A stretch of DNA of 64,000 nucleotides from Spiroplasma kunkelii CR2-3x (GCF_001274875.1 NZ_CP010899.1:1364001-1428000); one strand, 5' to 3'. Positions 23,856 through 35,561 are shown, numbered from the stretch's first letter. The notes: a model not told the origin generated them from the letters alone. Numbers and translations: made by a program.

Positions 23856-24768
23856 ATCGTAATGACTTATCAAATGGAATTCCGGATGCTTTTGGTACTT
23901 TTGAATATTTTGAAAAAATAACCATTGTTATTAATGCAAAGAAAAATGGTAAAATTTTTAATAACTGATTTGATGGATCAGCAATATTTCAACCTGCAAA
24001 ACGTCATAATGTTCCTGCTAAAGCAATTAAAAAGCTGAATAATACCGCTCCCAATGTAATATATTGAATTCGTCATTGCCCAAAAATCATAATTGCCAAG
24101 GCAATATATCCTTGTCCTTGGACATCACCACGAAATTGCCCAGAAACATAATGAGTAAACATTGCCCCTGCTAGGCCTGCTAAGCATCCAGAAATAATAA
24201 CTGCCTTATATCTTGTTTTAATTACATTAATTCCAGCTGCATCAACTGCATTAGGATTCTCACCACATCCAACATAGCGTAGTCCTGTTTTTGTAAATCT
24301 AAAGAAAATAAAGGTAAAGCCTACTAAAACAATTGCAATAATTAAGAAAATATTAATAATTTGATATGAATCAACCCCAATTGTACTAAAACCTGTTTGA
24401 ATCATATTTCCAGCCGCTAAGGATGGAATGCTTACAAAAAATAATCCGATTCCAGTTACTAATAAATTTAACGCTGTTCCAGAAATTACTTGTTGTGCTT
24501 TTAAAGTAATTGAAGCAAAACCATGTAATAAGGCAAAAGTCCCACCACAAATTGTGGCAATTAATAAAGCAATAATTTGCATTCCATTACCATATTGTGA
24601 TAATACTTTACCAAGTAACGCATAAACTAACGCACCAATGATCATCATTCCATCAATAGCAATATTAACAACTCCTGCGCGTTCTGAATACAAACCAGCC
24701 ATTGCCGCAATTAACAATACTGCAAAAAGAATTGAACCATTAGCAAATAATTGTGAAACTGCTTCCAT
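23854..24768 (-). CDS. BMP-type nucleoside ABC transporter permease (second permease)
   Basis: 304 residues, mostly membrane helices. The N-terminal FAVLLIAAMAGLYSERAGVV and later GCGENPNAVDAAGI (near residue 170) and SGCLAGLAGAMF are hallmark sequences of the NupQ/YufQ-like permease family that forms half of the pore for nucleoside uptake. Mollicutes depend on imported nucleosides. Its ATG overlaps the previous gene's stop codon (TAATG at 24766-24770), so the two permeases are translationally coupled. Confidence 0.88.
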
Positions 24769-26927
24769 TATTTTTTTCCTCCTTTTTGCATTTGATAAGC
24801 GGCATTTTGACGATGATATTCTGCTTTTAAAATTTTATTATCTTCTGAAACAACTTTTCGAATATGTTTTAATTTTTGATTTAATTCCTTTTTCCACTGT
24901 GGCATCTCTCTTTTATGTTTTTTGCGCATAGCTTGATATTCAAGATTAAATTGTTGTTTCATATCTTTTAATTGCAGTTTTAAATTTTGTTTTAACAAAG
25001 CCACTTCCTGTTGAATCTTAACATCTGCTTTTACTTGACGATTAATTATTCTTAATTCCCATTTAATTTTTTTCTTACTTTGATAATTTGCTATTTTAAA
25101 TTGATAAATTTCACGACGTTGTTGGCATTTTAATGCTTTAATTTCTTGATTTAATTTTTTAGTAATCAGTGCTTCTTCTTTTTGCAATCTTTTAAAATCA
25201 TTTTCATATTTTTGTTGAATTTGATTAAAAATAGGATAATAACTTTCACGTAATTTTTTAATAGCTTCCTCTTTCTTTAGAACTAAATCACCATATTGCG
25301 ACTGTAAATGTGATAATTTAGCATATAGTTTTTTTTTCGGCAAATTATAAAACTGTGATAATTCTTGTTTTGCTTGCCCTTTTACTTTTCATACGGCTTG
25401 ATAATAATTATTTTTTAAAAAACTAATTTCTTGTTTTTTTAATAAATATTCATTTTTCACTTGTACAAAATAGTCTAATGCGGAGCCAAGGGCAATAAAT
25501 GTTGCTAATTTATATTTTGTTTTAAGACCACGTTGCCCAATTTTTGTTGCTTCCTTATATTTTAAATTTTCAAAAAAACAAATTTCTGTTTTTAAAGTGG
25601 TAATTTTCCCGGCATATAACGTTAATTGATCATTAATTTCATTCCGATATGCTTTAATTTCTTCTTTAGTTACTTCTTTTTTTAATTCTTGCATTTTAAT
25701 TCGATATATTTTATTAGTATTTTTAATTTGTTTTTGATAGTTCTTAATTTGTTTTTGATATTTATTATATTCTTGCTTTCATTCTACATTGTGTTGAATA
25801 TTTAATCAACGACGCAATCAAAAGAACGATTTAAAGTAAATAAATAATGTAGAAATTGCAGACATATAAATAATGATTCCGAAAATCAATTGTCCCATTT
25901 GTTTTGACATTTGAAAATCAGGTAATTGCGTTGCTTGCAAAGCAGCTGTTTTAATAATTCCTCATAATAAAGCAATTGGTAAAATAGCAAACCCATTTGT
26001 AAAAGCAACTAATGCAACAGCAACTGCATCAAAACCAACAACCGGTAATGCATCAGTTGTAAATTGTAATACTGTTGATTGTGTCATATAATATAACATT
26101 CCTAACACGCCTGCTAAAGCACCTGATAATGCCATTGAAACAATAGTATATGCTTTAACATTTGTTCCAGCGTATAAAGAAGCATTTTTTGATTTTCCAA
26201 CCGCTTTAATTCGAAAACCTAAAACAGTATAATTCATAATAAAAATAATTATTCCTAATAATAACATTGCAATAATAAATGGAATAATTCATAATTGCCC
26301 ATTCAATGCTAAATTAAAATTTGGGGCTGTTGTAACAATATCAATTGTTGAATTTTGATTTGAATTTCACATCCCATGCGCTGGACTCATAAACATTCAT
26401 TTCATAACATACCAAACAATTCAATTTAACATAATTGTTGAAACAACTTCATGAATATTAAAATAAGCTTTTAATGCCCCAGCAATTGTTGCTAACATTG
26501 CACCAACAAAAATTGAAATAAATAAAGCTCCAATTACTCCAGCTACTTGACTAATTGTGGGATTCTTTAAACCTAAAACAATTGTCATACTACCTGCTAA
26601 TAACATTTGTCCAGGAACACCAATATTAAATAATCCAGCTTTAAAACCAACCGCAACAGATAATCCCGCAACAATATAAATTGCTCAATAAGTTAATGTC
26701 GAATCTTTTAATAATGGGTGAAAAGCTAGTCGAAAAACATAACTAAAAAATAATAATGGGTCTGATGAATTTGCACCGATAATAATAAAACTAATCAGAA
26801 CTCCTACAATAATTGCACAAATAGATGCCTTAAAATAGTTTATTTTAGTTTTAAATTCATTTGAACGAAAGAAAATTCTTGTTTTCTGTTTTAATAATCA
26901 TCCATAATTTTTAATTTGTGTTTGCAT
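24768..26927 (-). CDS. BMP-type nucleoside ABC permease with a long C-terminal coiled-coil extension
   Basis: 719 residues with several TGA-encoded Trp. Residues about 1-345 form the membrane permease (FNIGVPGQMLLAGSMTIVLG, SKNASLYAGTNVKAYTIVSM and GFDAVAVALVAFTNG are family-typical NupP/YufP motifs). The rest, about 370 residues after W-L-R-R-W-L-N, is a Lys/Glu/Gln-rich region predicted by eye to be long helices and coiled coil. Ordinary permeases of this family end near residue 350-360. The start at 26927 overlaps the ATPase gene by 17 bases and has AGGAAT upstream. Confidence 0.85.
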
Positions 26928-28476
26928 TAATTTTTATTCCTTTCTTATGATATTTTCCTGCCATCATTAAACCAATTTCTTCACGTTTAATTTTATTTCC
27001 AGTAACTTCACCAGTAATGCGTCCATTATGTAAAACAACAATACGGTCAGCTAAACTCATAATTTCTTCTAATTCATATGAAACTAATAAGACTGCTTTC
27101 CCATGTGCTTTTTCTTCCAAAATTTTATTATGAACATATTCAATTGCTCCAACATCTAAACCCCTTGTTGGTTGAACAACAACTAAAATATTATGTGGTC
27201 GTGATAGTTCTCGCCCAATAACTAATTTTTGCTGATTACCCCCTGATAAGCTGCGTGTAACAGCAAAACCAGAATTTCCACCTCGTACATCATATTTATT
27301 AACAATTTGTTGAGCATATAATTGAATTGCTCCTTTATCTAATAAACCATAATTTGAAAATGGTTTTTGATTAATATTTTGTAAAACAACATTATCAATT
27401 ACATTGAATTCTAAGATTAAACCATATTTTTGACGATCTTCAGGAATATGAGACATTCCATTTTTATAGCGTTCATAAATACTTTTTTTGGTCACATTAA
27501 TATCATTAAAAATTATTTCTCCATAGGATCCTTTTTCTAATCCGGTTAGAACATTTACTAATTCAGTTTGCCCATTTCCTTCTACTCCAGCAATTGCAAC
27601 AATTTCTCCTGCATGAACGGTTAAATTAAAATCATCTAAAGCCATCAAACGCGTTAGGCCTCTTTTCTTTACTGATAAATTTTCAATTCTTAATAAAACT
27701 TCTTCTAGTGGTGCTTGCCCTGAATTTTTAATTTCAACTAAATTACGGCCAACCATTGCTTCAGCAATTTCTTTCTCATTTTTATCTTGCACATTAAAAT
27801 TTTCAACAACTTTTCCACGTCGAATAACTGTTGCCCGATCAGCAATTTTTTTCACTTCATTTAATTTATGGGAAATAAAAATAATTGTTTTCCCATCTTT
27901 TTTTAAATCTAACATAATATTTAATAAGCCTTCAATTTCTTGTTGTGTTAAAACAGCTGTTGGTTCATCAAAAACTAAAATATCTGCTCCACGGTATAAA
28001 ATTTTTAAAATTTCAACTCGTTGTTGCATTCCAACTGAAATATTTGCAATTTTTGAACGAAAATCAACTTGCAAATTATATTTAATTGCAATTTGAGCAA
28101 TATCACGTGCTTCTTTTGAACGATCTAAAAATACTTTCCCTTTTAACTGTTCATATCCTAATGTAATGTTATCAAGTACAGTAAAAATATCAACTAATTT
28201 AAAATGTTGATGAACCATACCAATTCCTAATTGATTTGCTTTAATAGGATTATTAATATATTCTTGTTTTCCATTAATAAGGATTTCTCCCTTTGTTGGT
28301 TCATACAAACCAAATAAAATACTCATTAATGTTGATTTTCCTGCTCCATTTTCGCCAATTAAAGCATGAATTTCACCTTTTTTTACTTTTAAGGTAATAT
28401 CATCATTTGCAATTAAATCACCAAAGACCTTGATAATATTATTCATTTCTATTGCATATTCATTATTTTTTTTCAT
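26911..28476 (-). CDS. BMP-type nucleoside ABC transporter, duplicated ATP-binding protein
   Basis: 521 residues with two nucleotide-binding domains. First: GENGAGKST (near residue 45), signature ISVGMQQRVEI, DILVFDEPTAVL. Second: GVEGNGQTEL, LSGGNQQKLVIGREL, ILVVVQPTRGLDVG; the Gln-Pro in the second Walker B is usual for this family. It powers nucleoside import with the two permeases. The start at 28476 was chosen for the strong GGAAAGGA Shine-Dalgarno; an upstream in-frame ATG at 28518 would lie inside the lipoprotein gene. Confidence 0.92.
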   Translation of the reverse strand: MKKNNEYAIEMNNIIKVFGDLIANDDITLKVKKGEIHALIGENGAGKSTLMSILFGLYEPTKGEILINGKQEYINNPIKANQLGIGMVHQHFKLVDIFTVLDNITLGYEQLKGKVFLDRSKEARDIAQIAIKYNLQVDFRSKIANISVGMQQRVEILKILYRGADILVFDEPTAVLTQQEIEGLLNIMLDLKKDGKTIIFISHKLNEVKKIADRATVIRRGKVVENFNVQDKNEKEIAEAMVGRNLVEIKNSGQAPLEEVLLRIENLSVKKRGLTRLMALDDFNLTVHAGEIVAIAGVEGNGQTELVNVLTGLEKGSYGEIIFNDINVTKKSIYERYKNGMSHIPEDRQKYGLILEFNVIDNVVLQNINQKPFSNYGLLDKGAIQLYAQQIVNKYDVRGGNSGFAVTRSLSGGNQQKLVIGRELSRPHNILVVVQPTRGLDVGAIEYVHNKILEEKAHGKAVLLVSYELEEIMSLADRIVVLHNGRITGEVTGNKIKREEIGLMMAGKYHKKGIKINANTN

Positions 28477-28492
28477 ATTATGTCCTTTCCTT

Positions 28493-29896
28493 CTATTGCA
28501 AAGCGGTTTCAATTGCATTTAAAATATAAGTTTTCAATGTATCACTATTTTGATAAGTATTTACTAATGTTGTTGTAAATACCTTTGCTGCTACAGGAGG
28601 CACATCATCAATTCCTCGGGAATAAACATCTTGTAATACTTTAATAATTTTATCAAATGCTGTATCATTTGTTAAATCATCAGTTTTATTATGAATAAAA
28701 TTAACAGTATCTTCATTAATTAATTTTGTTGTTTCAATCCCTGTCCAAGTTGGATGCTGAATTGATGATTGATCAGTATTAATTCAACATTCCGCTGTCA
28801 CATGATTATTGTCTCAAGTATTACTATTAGATGAATAACCACATTTATCTGAATAAATATTCTTGAGAGCTTCTTGAGTTGAAGTTGCAATTTCTTTTAA
28901 GGCACTTGTTACGATTATGTCTTCTCCATAAATTTTAGATTGTTCTGTATCCACACCAATAACTTTAGCTGGTGATTTATTATATTTAATTCGGCCAATA
29001 GTATCTTGGGTCTGAGAACCTGCAACAGGGAAAATAATACTTGCTCCACGAGAAAGTAATTCATCTGAAATATCTTTCCCATGTCCAATTTCAAATGATT
29101 GTGAAAATCATGATTCATTATTTTTTATAACATTTTGTACTTTTTCAATTTTTTGTAAAGCAGTTACTGCTGGATTCATTTTTTTAACTTGTGCTAAAAG
29201 ATCTGTTCTAATGTTAAATAAGTTTGGCAAATTGCTATTACTAATGATTGCATTAAAAATATCAGCAGCCACTAAAAATCCTCACATATAATTTGAAACA
29301 GCGCCAGGATTATCCATTCCACCATATGTAGATATTTTTAAACCTGAAGGATATTTGCTTTGATTAGCATTTAATCATAATGCTGTTGCAATTCCTGCAA
29401 AAAATCCCGATGATTCAGCTTCATAACTTATTCCAACAACATTTTTTGCTAATGGTTTTTTGGGATCCATTCCTAAATGAATATTTTGGCTACTTCCATC
29501 AATATAAATTAAATTATCAACTATTTCTGCAGCTCATCCAACGGTATTACCATGCGCAAAACCTGGCAAAATTAATGTTTTTGCGCCAGCAATATATGCT
29601 GTTAAATAAGCTGTTTTAAAGTCAGATGGTGTTTGACTTGCTGGTTCATAATAACTAGCTCTATAGTGACTTTTTTTTCACTCTGATGGTAAAATTTCTT
29701 TATCCTTTTGTGAAATGACGTACTTACTTGCTCCATCTCATGCTGATTCATTAAACGATGCATCGGTCACAATACCAGCATCGGTAATAACTCAAATATT
29801 ACTATCAAAATAATATTTTTTAGCACATGCAACAAGAAAAAGACTTGAACCATTTAGCAAAGTTGCTGCTACAAAAACACTGAGCAATTTTCTCAT
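28493..29896 (-). CDS. BMP family nucleoside-binding lipoprotein
   Basis: 467 residues. Signal peptide and lipobox (MRKLLSVFVAATLLN ... FLVAC) predict a surface lipoprotein. The BMP/PnrA fold is visible: VITDAGIVTDASFNESAWDG near residue 34, AGIATALWL, and SIIFPVAGSQTQDTIGRI in the C-terminal half. It captures nucleosides for the ATPase and two permeases encoded downstream. Shine-Dalgarno GGGAGGAAATAAAC. First gene of the four-gene operon. Confidence 0.92.
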
Positions 29897-30371
29897 TGTT
29901 TATTTCCTCCCTTTTATTACTAATAAATTATATTTTTTAATTAATTATTATTCCGCAATTGAATATTTCCTTTCATACTTAAATTATTATGTTTAATATC
30001 CTAACAATGTAATATCTCATTGCTAATTTATTTTTAACATATTTTTAAACGAATGAAAAGAAAAAAACTATTTTCTCTAAATAAAAAAAAGTTAAAGGCT
30101 TCGTGTAATCGAAGTTCAATAAATCAACTTTGAAAGGAATTGATTTTTTATTAAAAAGAAACATTATTTTATTTTGAGGTCGCTAGTAAAAAGTATGGAA
30201 AAGATAATGTTATTAATACTGTTAATAAGATAATAATTAATAATGTAAAAAAAAATAAATAAATTATCCACGTAATTTATTAGCGTTAATTTATTCAATA
30301 TTATTTATTTTGAGCGTAGCGAACACGCAGAGCGTGACGCGACATTTAAAAATTTTGAAAGTAGATATATT
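29897..30371. other. Spacer between the transporter promoter region and prophage relic 2
   Basis: 29897-30090 is the AT-rich leader/promoter region of the minus-strand transporter operon; no convincing promoter pair or riboswitch was seen. A small hairpin CTTCG-tgtaat-CGAAG lies at about 30099-30114. From about 30120 the DNA resembles prophage 1: a decayed copy of the 36-aa gene (30145-30262) and an AGCG-rich block at about 30311-30345. Confidence 0.5.
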
Positions 30372-30770
30372 ATGCCAACTTGATTAACGACAATATTTAG
30401 TGTTGTTATTATTAGGGATTTTTGTTTGAATTGGTTTATCAATTTCTCAAAAAAATAAACAAATTCAAGGAAAAAAAGAAAAAATAAATTTAAAGAAAGG
30501 ACGATAAAAAATAATTTTAGGTATGTATTTAAAACAACGGCGGTTAATTTTTTAACAGCACCTACACCTAAAACTATGTCTGAGGGTATGACTGGTATTT
30601 GAACTGGTTTATCTAGTGCATTATGAAAAGTTAAAGAAGGTATAACAAATATTTTACCTGAGATAATGGTTTTGGGTGATGTGTGAATTATATTAATTCC
30701 ATTTGCTATATTTTGTATTATTTAAAATCTTAAATTTTTTTCCGTGTTATGGTTAAATGATTTTAGTATT
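30372..30770 (+). pseudogene. Remnants of the 49-aa membrane gene and coat-like gene
   Basis: ATG 30372 begins MPTWLTTIFSVV, matching the 15647 gene, then shifts frame. Following bases to about 30765 match the coat gene (T-G-I-W-T-G-L-S-S-A-L-W-K-V-K), but its ATG has become ATT, an extra A breaks the frame near 30533, and further stops occur. Not functional. Confidence 0.8.
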
Positions 30771-30898
30771 TATTATTTATCATGTATTTTAACTGTGGCA
30801 AACTAGTTTTTATATGTGATTTAATAAATACACCTACTTTTTTAAAAAATTGTAAAAAGTGTATAGTGTAAAAATATCAATTTAATTATATTTAAGGT

Positions 30899-31157
30899 AT
30901 TATTATGGTTTTCTCTCTGTATAAAAATATTTATAAATTTGTTAATTTATTAAAAATTCAAATAATAAATTTAAAAATTATTATTAGTGAAATAATTGTT
31001 TTAATTGGTGATACCATTAATGATAATCAAAAAATAGATGGTATTACATTTGTAAAAAATGAATTTATTAAATAGAAAAATGAATTTATTATTTCTTCGA
31101 TATTTTATTTCTCCTTTCTACTTAAAATAATTTATACAGATAGAAAACCATAATAAT
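30899..31157. repeat. 27-bp inverted repeat bounding a minus-strand cassette (copy 2)
   Basis: Arms at 30899-30925 and 31131-31157, complementary with one mismatch. The outer 16 bases are identical to copy 1 (ATTATTATGGTTTTCT); the inner bases are CTCTGTATAAA instead of CTCCCCACAAA. All four changed positions are matched by changes in the other arm. The enclosed DNA is unlike that of copy 1 and contains the 42-bp block shared with 16112-16153. Confidence 0.8.
30931..31101 (-). pseudogene. Possible membrane mini-gene in cassette 2 (no standard start codon)
   Basis: A 56-codon minus-strand frame, rich in hydrophobic residues (NVIPSIFWLSLMVSPIKTII), ends at TAA 30931-30933. AAAGGAG lies at the right distance upstream, but the codon in the start position is ATC (31099-31101), as if ATG had mutated. 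Like the copy 1 cassette it predicts a small membrane protein on the strand opposite to the phage genes. Could also be chance. Confidence 0.35.
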
Positions 31158-31256
31158 ATCAACTTAATTATAAATTTATGATTTTATATTTTAATAACTA
31201 TTGTTAAAAATTAAATAGTATTTTATGGTTTTTAAGATAGTTGGGTATTTTAAATA

Positions 31257-31612
31257 ATGAAAAAGTTTATATTTTTCTTTAAAAACTATTGTTATATTAG
31301 TGGTTCAATGCTTTTGTTTAGTTTGGTTAATTTATTATTTTGGATAATTTCTTGGTATTGTGTTGGTTTAGTATTTTGATTGTTGTTTGCTTTGCAGTGT
31401 GTTTATTTTGTGTGATGATTGTGAAAAAATATTTTTTATCAGTTAAACGCTTTTCGGTTAGTTCAATTTATTTGAGATAATTCGTTATCAGTTATTATTT
31501 GTCGGAAATTACAAAATTAAGTGTTAAAGAGCGATTGGAGTTATTTGATATTGATATTCTGAAAAAGAATTTAAAACCTAAAAAAGAGAAAGGAAATAGG
31601 AAAGATGATTAA
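31257..31612 (+). pseudogene. Zot-like ATPase relic lacking the ATPase core
   Basis: The N-terminal membrane part matches the 17921 gene closely, but near 31495 the sequence jumps to the last 40 or so codons (S-E-I-T-K-L-S-V-K-E-R-L). The whole P-loop domain is deleted. Nothing of the ATP-binding motifs remains. Confidence 0.85.
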
Positions 31613-31836
31613 ATTATTAGTTAAAAATAATAATAGTAATTGATACAAGATTTTTAGTTTTGTTTTTAATATATTTTTGTTTATTTTTGATGTAATTTGA
31701 AATACAAATTACCTATGACAAATACATCGATTGCTTATTTTTTAGTCTTTTTTATGGTTATTAAGTTATCGATTTATGCAATTCATGTGACATCAACACA
31801 ATATAACAATTTAGGTTCAACAGTAAATTTGGATTA
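31605..31836 (+). pseudogene. Truncated copy of the 125-aa phage membrane protein
   Basis: Starts M-I-K-L-L-V-K-N-N-N-S-N-W like the 18926 gene, has a 1-bp change of frame near 31708 and is cut at ...N-L-G-S-T-V-N where an IS30-type sequence begins. Confidence 0.8.
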
Positions 31837-32406
31837 AAAAAAATACGATATCGTGGTAAAAAATTTAAAACAAAAGGAAAATCTGATAATCGTAGTAAAT
31901 TAACTTATTTTAAGTCAATTTGAGATATTAAAAATAAAGTTTCTAATGTTGGGTGATTTGAAATGGATACTGTTGTTGGAAAAAACCATCAATCTAGTTG
32001 TTTAGTTTTAGTAGAACAATCAAGTAAAAAAATACTTTGCAATAAAATTAGAAAATCATACTGCTAGGGAAGTTGAAAAAAGTTTAAAGATATTGTTATA
32101 AATAATAATTTAATTGGAAAAATTAAAGGAATAATAACAGATCGAGGGAAAGAATTTAGCAAATGAAGAGAATTGGAAATATTTGCTGAAAAACAAGTGT
32201 ATTTTTGTGATGCTGATTCACCACAACAAAAACCTTTAATTGAATATATGAATAGTGAATTCAGACATTCATTTTCTAAGGGAATTGATTTTAATAATGT
32301 TAGTCAGAAAAGAATAGATTCAGTAGTTAATGTTATAAATGATAAATTTCGACCGTGTTTAAATTGAAAAACAGCAAAAGAAGTATTTTTACAGAATATT
32401 AAATAA
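31836..32406 (+). pseudogene. IS30-type transposase relic
   Basis: The catalytic core is recognisable: D in GWFEMDTVVG, D in GIITDRGKEFSKW, and E in PLIEYMNSEFRH, followed by the NVINDKFRPCLNW end typical of Spiroplasma phage IS30 enzymes. The N-terminal DNA-binding half is missing, and a frameshift lies near 32030. Ends at TAA 32404-32406. Confidence 0.85.
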
Positions 32407-32618
32407 ATTTATTAATTAAAATTTAATAAATTATTTTTTAGTGTGTTTAAATATGGATAAAATAAAAGAAAAATTAAAATATTTTTAATTTTTTTAAATT
32501 TATGATTGATTTTTTAAAATTTTATTATATTATTTAATTAATAAAGATTTGTTGCACTTCATTTTACATAATTCATTTAATAAATTTATTTAAATATTAA
32601 TCAATAAAATAATAATTT
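32407..32618. other. AT-rich spacer, nothing recognised
   Basis: Very AT-rich sequence between the IS30 relic and the next minus-strand gene. It may include the element's right end; no gene, RNA or clear terminator was identified. Confidence 0.4.
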
Positions 32619-35540
32619 TTATTTGTTATTTTTTTTACAAAATGGACAATTTGTTTCAAATGGAATATCTTGTTTAGTATATTTAGAAATATTATGCAAA
32701 TTAAGATGATTATAATCAGCAAATTGATTATTATTTGCACTTATTTCTTCTTGAGATAAATTACTATTTTTAGTTCGATAATAATTACCCAAACCATATG
32801 AACTTTCACTTGATTTAGCAACACCATATGTGTTAAAATGACTTTTTTTATTATATAAATTATAACGTGTTGATACTAAGTTAATATCACTAATTTGAGG
32901 ATAAAATTGATCAATTGGTACAACACCGTGATGCTTAATATATTTTTTAGTTTCAAAATCGTTAATTTTTTTTGCAAAATCAGCAGATTTTGCCTCTAAC
33001 GATTCAACTTTTAAAGTTAAATTTTTTAAGTGATTTTGCACTTCTCCTAATGTTTTTGTGTGTGTTGTGTGTAAGTTAATTCAATCTTTAATTAATTGTT
33101 CAATTTTTTCAAAACGATATTCAAAATCATTTGAAATAACTTGTTGTAATGGTGGTTCTTCTACAAATGGTGTTTCCTTAATTGGCTCTGGCTTTTCCTG
33201 ATTAAAATATTCAATTACTTCATCATCTAAATTTGAAAAATCACCATTCATAATTTTATCATCTAATTCATCTAAACTATACGATACTTCGTCTTTTAAA
33301 ATTGGTCGAATTTCTGATTGCAACGATTTATTTGTTTCATTTGTAACAACATCATGTAATAAATGACCTTGATGATCTTCTATTTTATTCTTATTTAATT
33401 CATCTGCGTTAACTTCTAATTGATTTGTTTTTTTAACATCTGTTGTAAATATTTCTGCAGGTACACTATCTTCTGTTTCTGTTAAAATAGTATTTTGTTT
33501 TTCATTCATTGAGATATTAAACATATCTGTTCCCACATTGTTTGGTTCTGTTGTATCTAATGGCTCAGGAGTTAATTCTAAATTAATTGCATCATTTTTT
33601 ACCTCATGCTCAGGTTTTACTTCATTAGTTATTAATATTTCATCTTCAACTAAAGTTGCCATATTATTTTCTATTTGTTCTACTGTTTGTTGTTCAACTG
33701 ATAGGTCTGAAAGCTCATTGTTTTCAGAAGATTGTATTTCATCATCATAATTATATTCATTTGCAAATGAACCAATTTCATCAAGATGCTCAACTTGTGA
33801 ATCATCTAATCCGGCTAGTTCGGCAAAATGATAATCATAATTATCTGGTATATTATCTGTTTTTGTTTCTTCATCATCTGATGTTTTAATATCAGGTAAT
33901 AATTCTCCTTTTAATTTATCAATATTATGATCAGATGGAATAAATATAATTCCTGTCCGTTGTGATTCTTGGTTTGCTAGTTTAATATTCTTATTCATAA
34001 TTTCTATATCTTTTTTTGTTTTTCCATTATCTACAACATTATTAAAATTATTAATTTCTAAACTAATATTTTCTGATGATTTATTAATGTTATCATTCAA
34101 GACATTATCAATTAAATTATTATCTGTTGCTAAAATTTGATCATTAATAAAATCAACTGTGGCTTGTGAATTATTACTAAATATTTCATCAATACGCATT
34201 AATTTTAATTCATGCTTTGGTTCTAACTTTAATTTTCTTACTAATCCATTTGCTTGTTTAGCAAGAACATTATAAATTTTAGATTTCTTTTTAATAAATT
34301 TAGGTTTTACTTCTGCTATTTCTAATTCTTCTTCTACCATTTGTTTAATATTAAGTGCTTGTTGATACATTTCACTTCATTTATTATAAAGTTTTTTTTG
34401 TTTTCTTGTCATTGGATTCTCTGATGTTCATAATGAATTCAAAAATTCATCATCTAAAAAAGAAAAATTTGGTTTTTCATCTTCTGCTGCATTAAAATCA
34501 TCATTTTCATTTACAGCGCTTATTTTATCAGCAAAACTTTTAATATCATCATTTGGTTTTACATCCAAGAATGGAGCAGGAATTTCCTCAACTCGTTCAT
34601 TTTGTAGAGGATCATTTGCTGAATTTTGATCTTCTAAATGGTCTGATTTCAAGTTTGATTTTTCTTGTTGTTTAAATTCATTAACAACTGGTGGTTTTGA
34701 TAATTCTTTTGATTTACTTTGTTTTAAATCAGTTTCCGTTGTATTTAATTTTGTTTCAAAAACCGCTGGCTTCTGCGGATTTATCATAGTTTGTGTCATA
34801 TCATTAATTAAATTTGCTAATTCATGTTCATCAACATCATTTTTATTAGAACTAAATAAATTATTTAATTCATTTGATGAAAAAATCGAATTTGATTTTT
34901 GATAAGATAACTTTTTACTATCATCCTCTTTTGCGTAATCATTGTTTTTGAAATCTCTTTCGGTTTCTCCGATCCCTGCGATAGTCGCGTCAACTTCCAA
35001 AGTTGCGCTTCCATGATACTTTCCCTCTTTATTTACCTCTCTTTCAAGTTTTTTATCTTGGTGGTAAATAACAATCATATTTCGTTCTTCAACAAAATTT
35101 TGTAAAGACTCAACATCAAATAATGATGATTCAATAAACAATAAACCAATAAACATTAATGCTGCTAATATTAATACTGCTACTTTTCCATAAATTAATG
35201 CTGCAATAATTAATGTAACAAATATCAATTTAATATATGGCTTTGCAATTAATTGTCCTTTTTTAACACGATGCAGTTGAAGTGATATTAGTGTAATAAC
35301 TAATAATGCAACAAAAATTGTTAAAGAAATAATTGTGTATCCTCAAATATCTCCTGTCAAATAACTTAAAATTTGTTCTTGTTTAAAAATTGATGTTTGA
35401 AAAATATCATTCATTGAATTTAAAATTGATGGAAGCGCAACAGATTGTATTACCAAAAAGTTTAAAATAGCAGTAAAAATTTGAACTATCGCTCCAATTA
35501 TAATTAAACTTCATCCTAATATTACTAAAAACACAAACAT
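32619..35540 (-). CDS. Large acidic membrane-anchored protein, 973 aa
   Basis: One long frame kept open by TGA-Trp codons at about 34428 and 33081. Three hydrophobic segments occupy roughly residues 1-31, 68-93 and 107-135. The next 650 residues are strongly acidic, low complexity and rich in Asp, Glu, Asn and Ser, then a short coiled coil (LKNLTLKVESLEAKSADF, about residue 845) and a Tyr/Asn/Ser-rich C-terminus ending with CPFCKKNNK. Start ATG 35538-35540 follows AGAGGA. It resembles in design cytoskeletal or scaffold proteins of mollicutes, which is a guess. Follows the 332-aa gene by 21 bp. Confidence 0.75.
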
Positions 35541-35561
35541 TTTAATTATCCTCTCCTCTAT

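Larger units (their letters stand above)
30120..32406 (+). mobile_element. Decayed second plectrovirus prophage
   Basis: Pieces in the order of prophage 1: 36-aa gene remnant, GC-rich block, 49-aa gene (frameshifted), coat gene (no start, frameshifted), inverted-repeat cassette, Zot-like gene with the ATPase core deleted, 125-aa gene truncated, then an IS30-type transposase relic. No intact gene remains apart from possible mini-genes. The relic is useful as a comparator for the structures conserved in both copies. Confidence 0.85.

Noticed and set aside
29380-29619. Plus-strand frame inside the BMP lipoprotein gene
   Set aside because: Antisense shadow of a well-supported lipoprotein; no start signal.
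33538-33889. Ser/Cys-rich plus-strand frames opposite the 973-aa gene
   Set aside because: Composition is the complement of acidic codons; no ribosome-binding site, and the minus frame is continuous.
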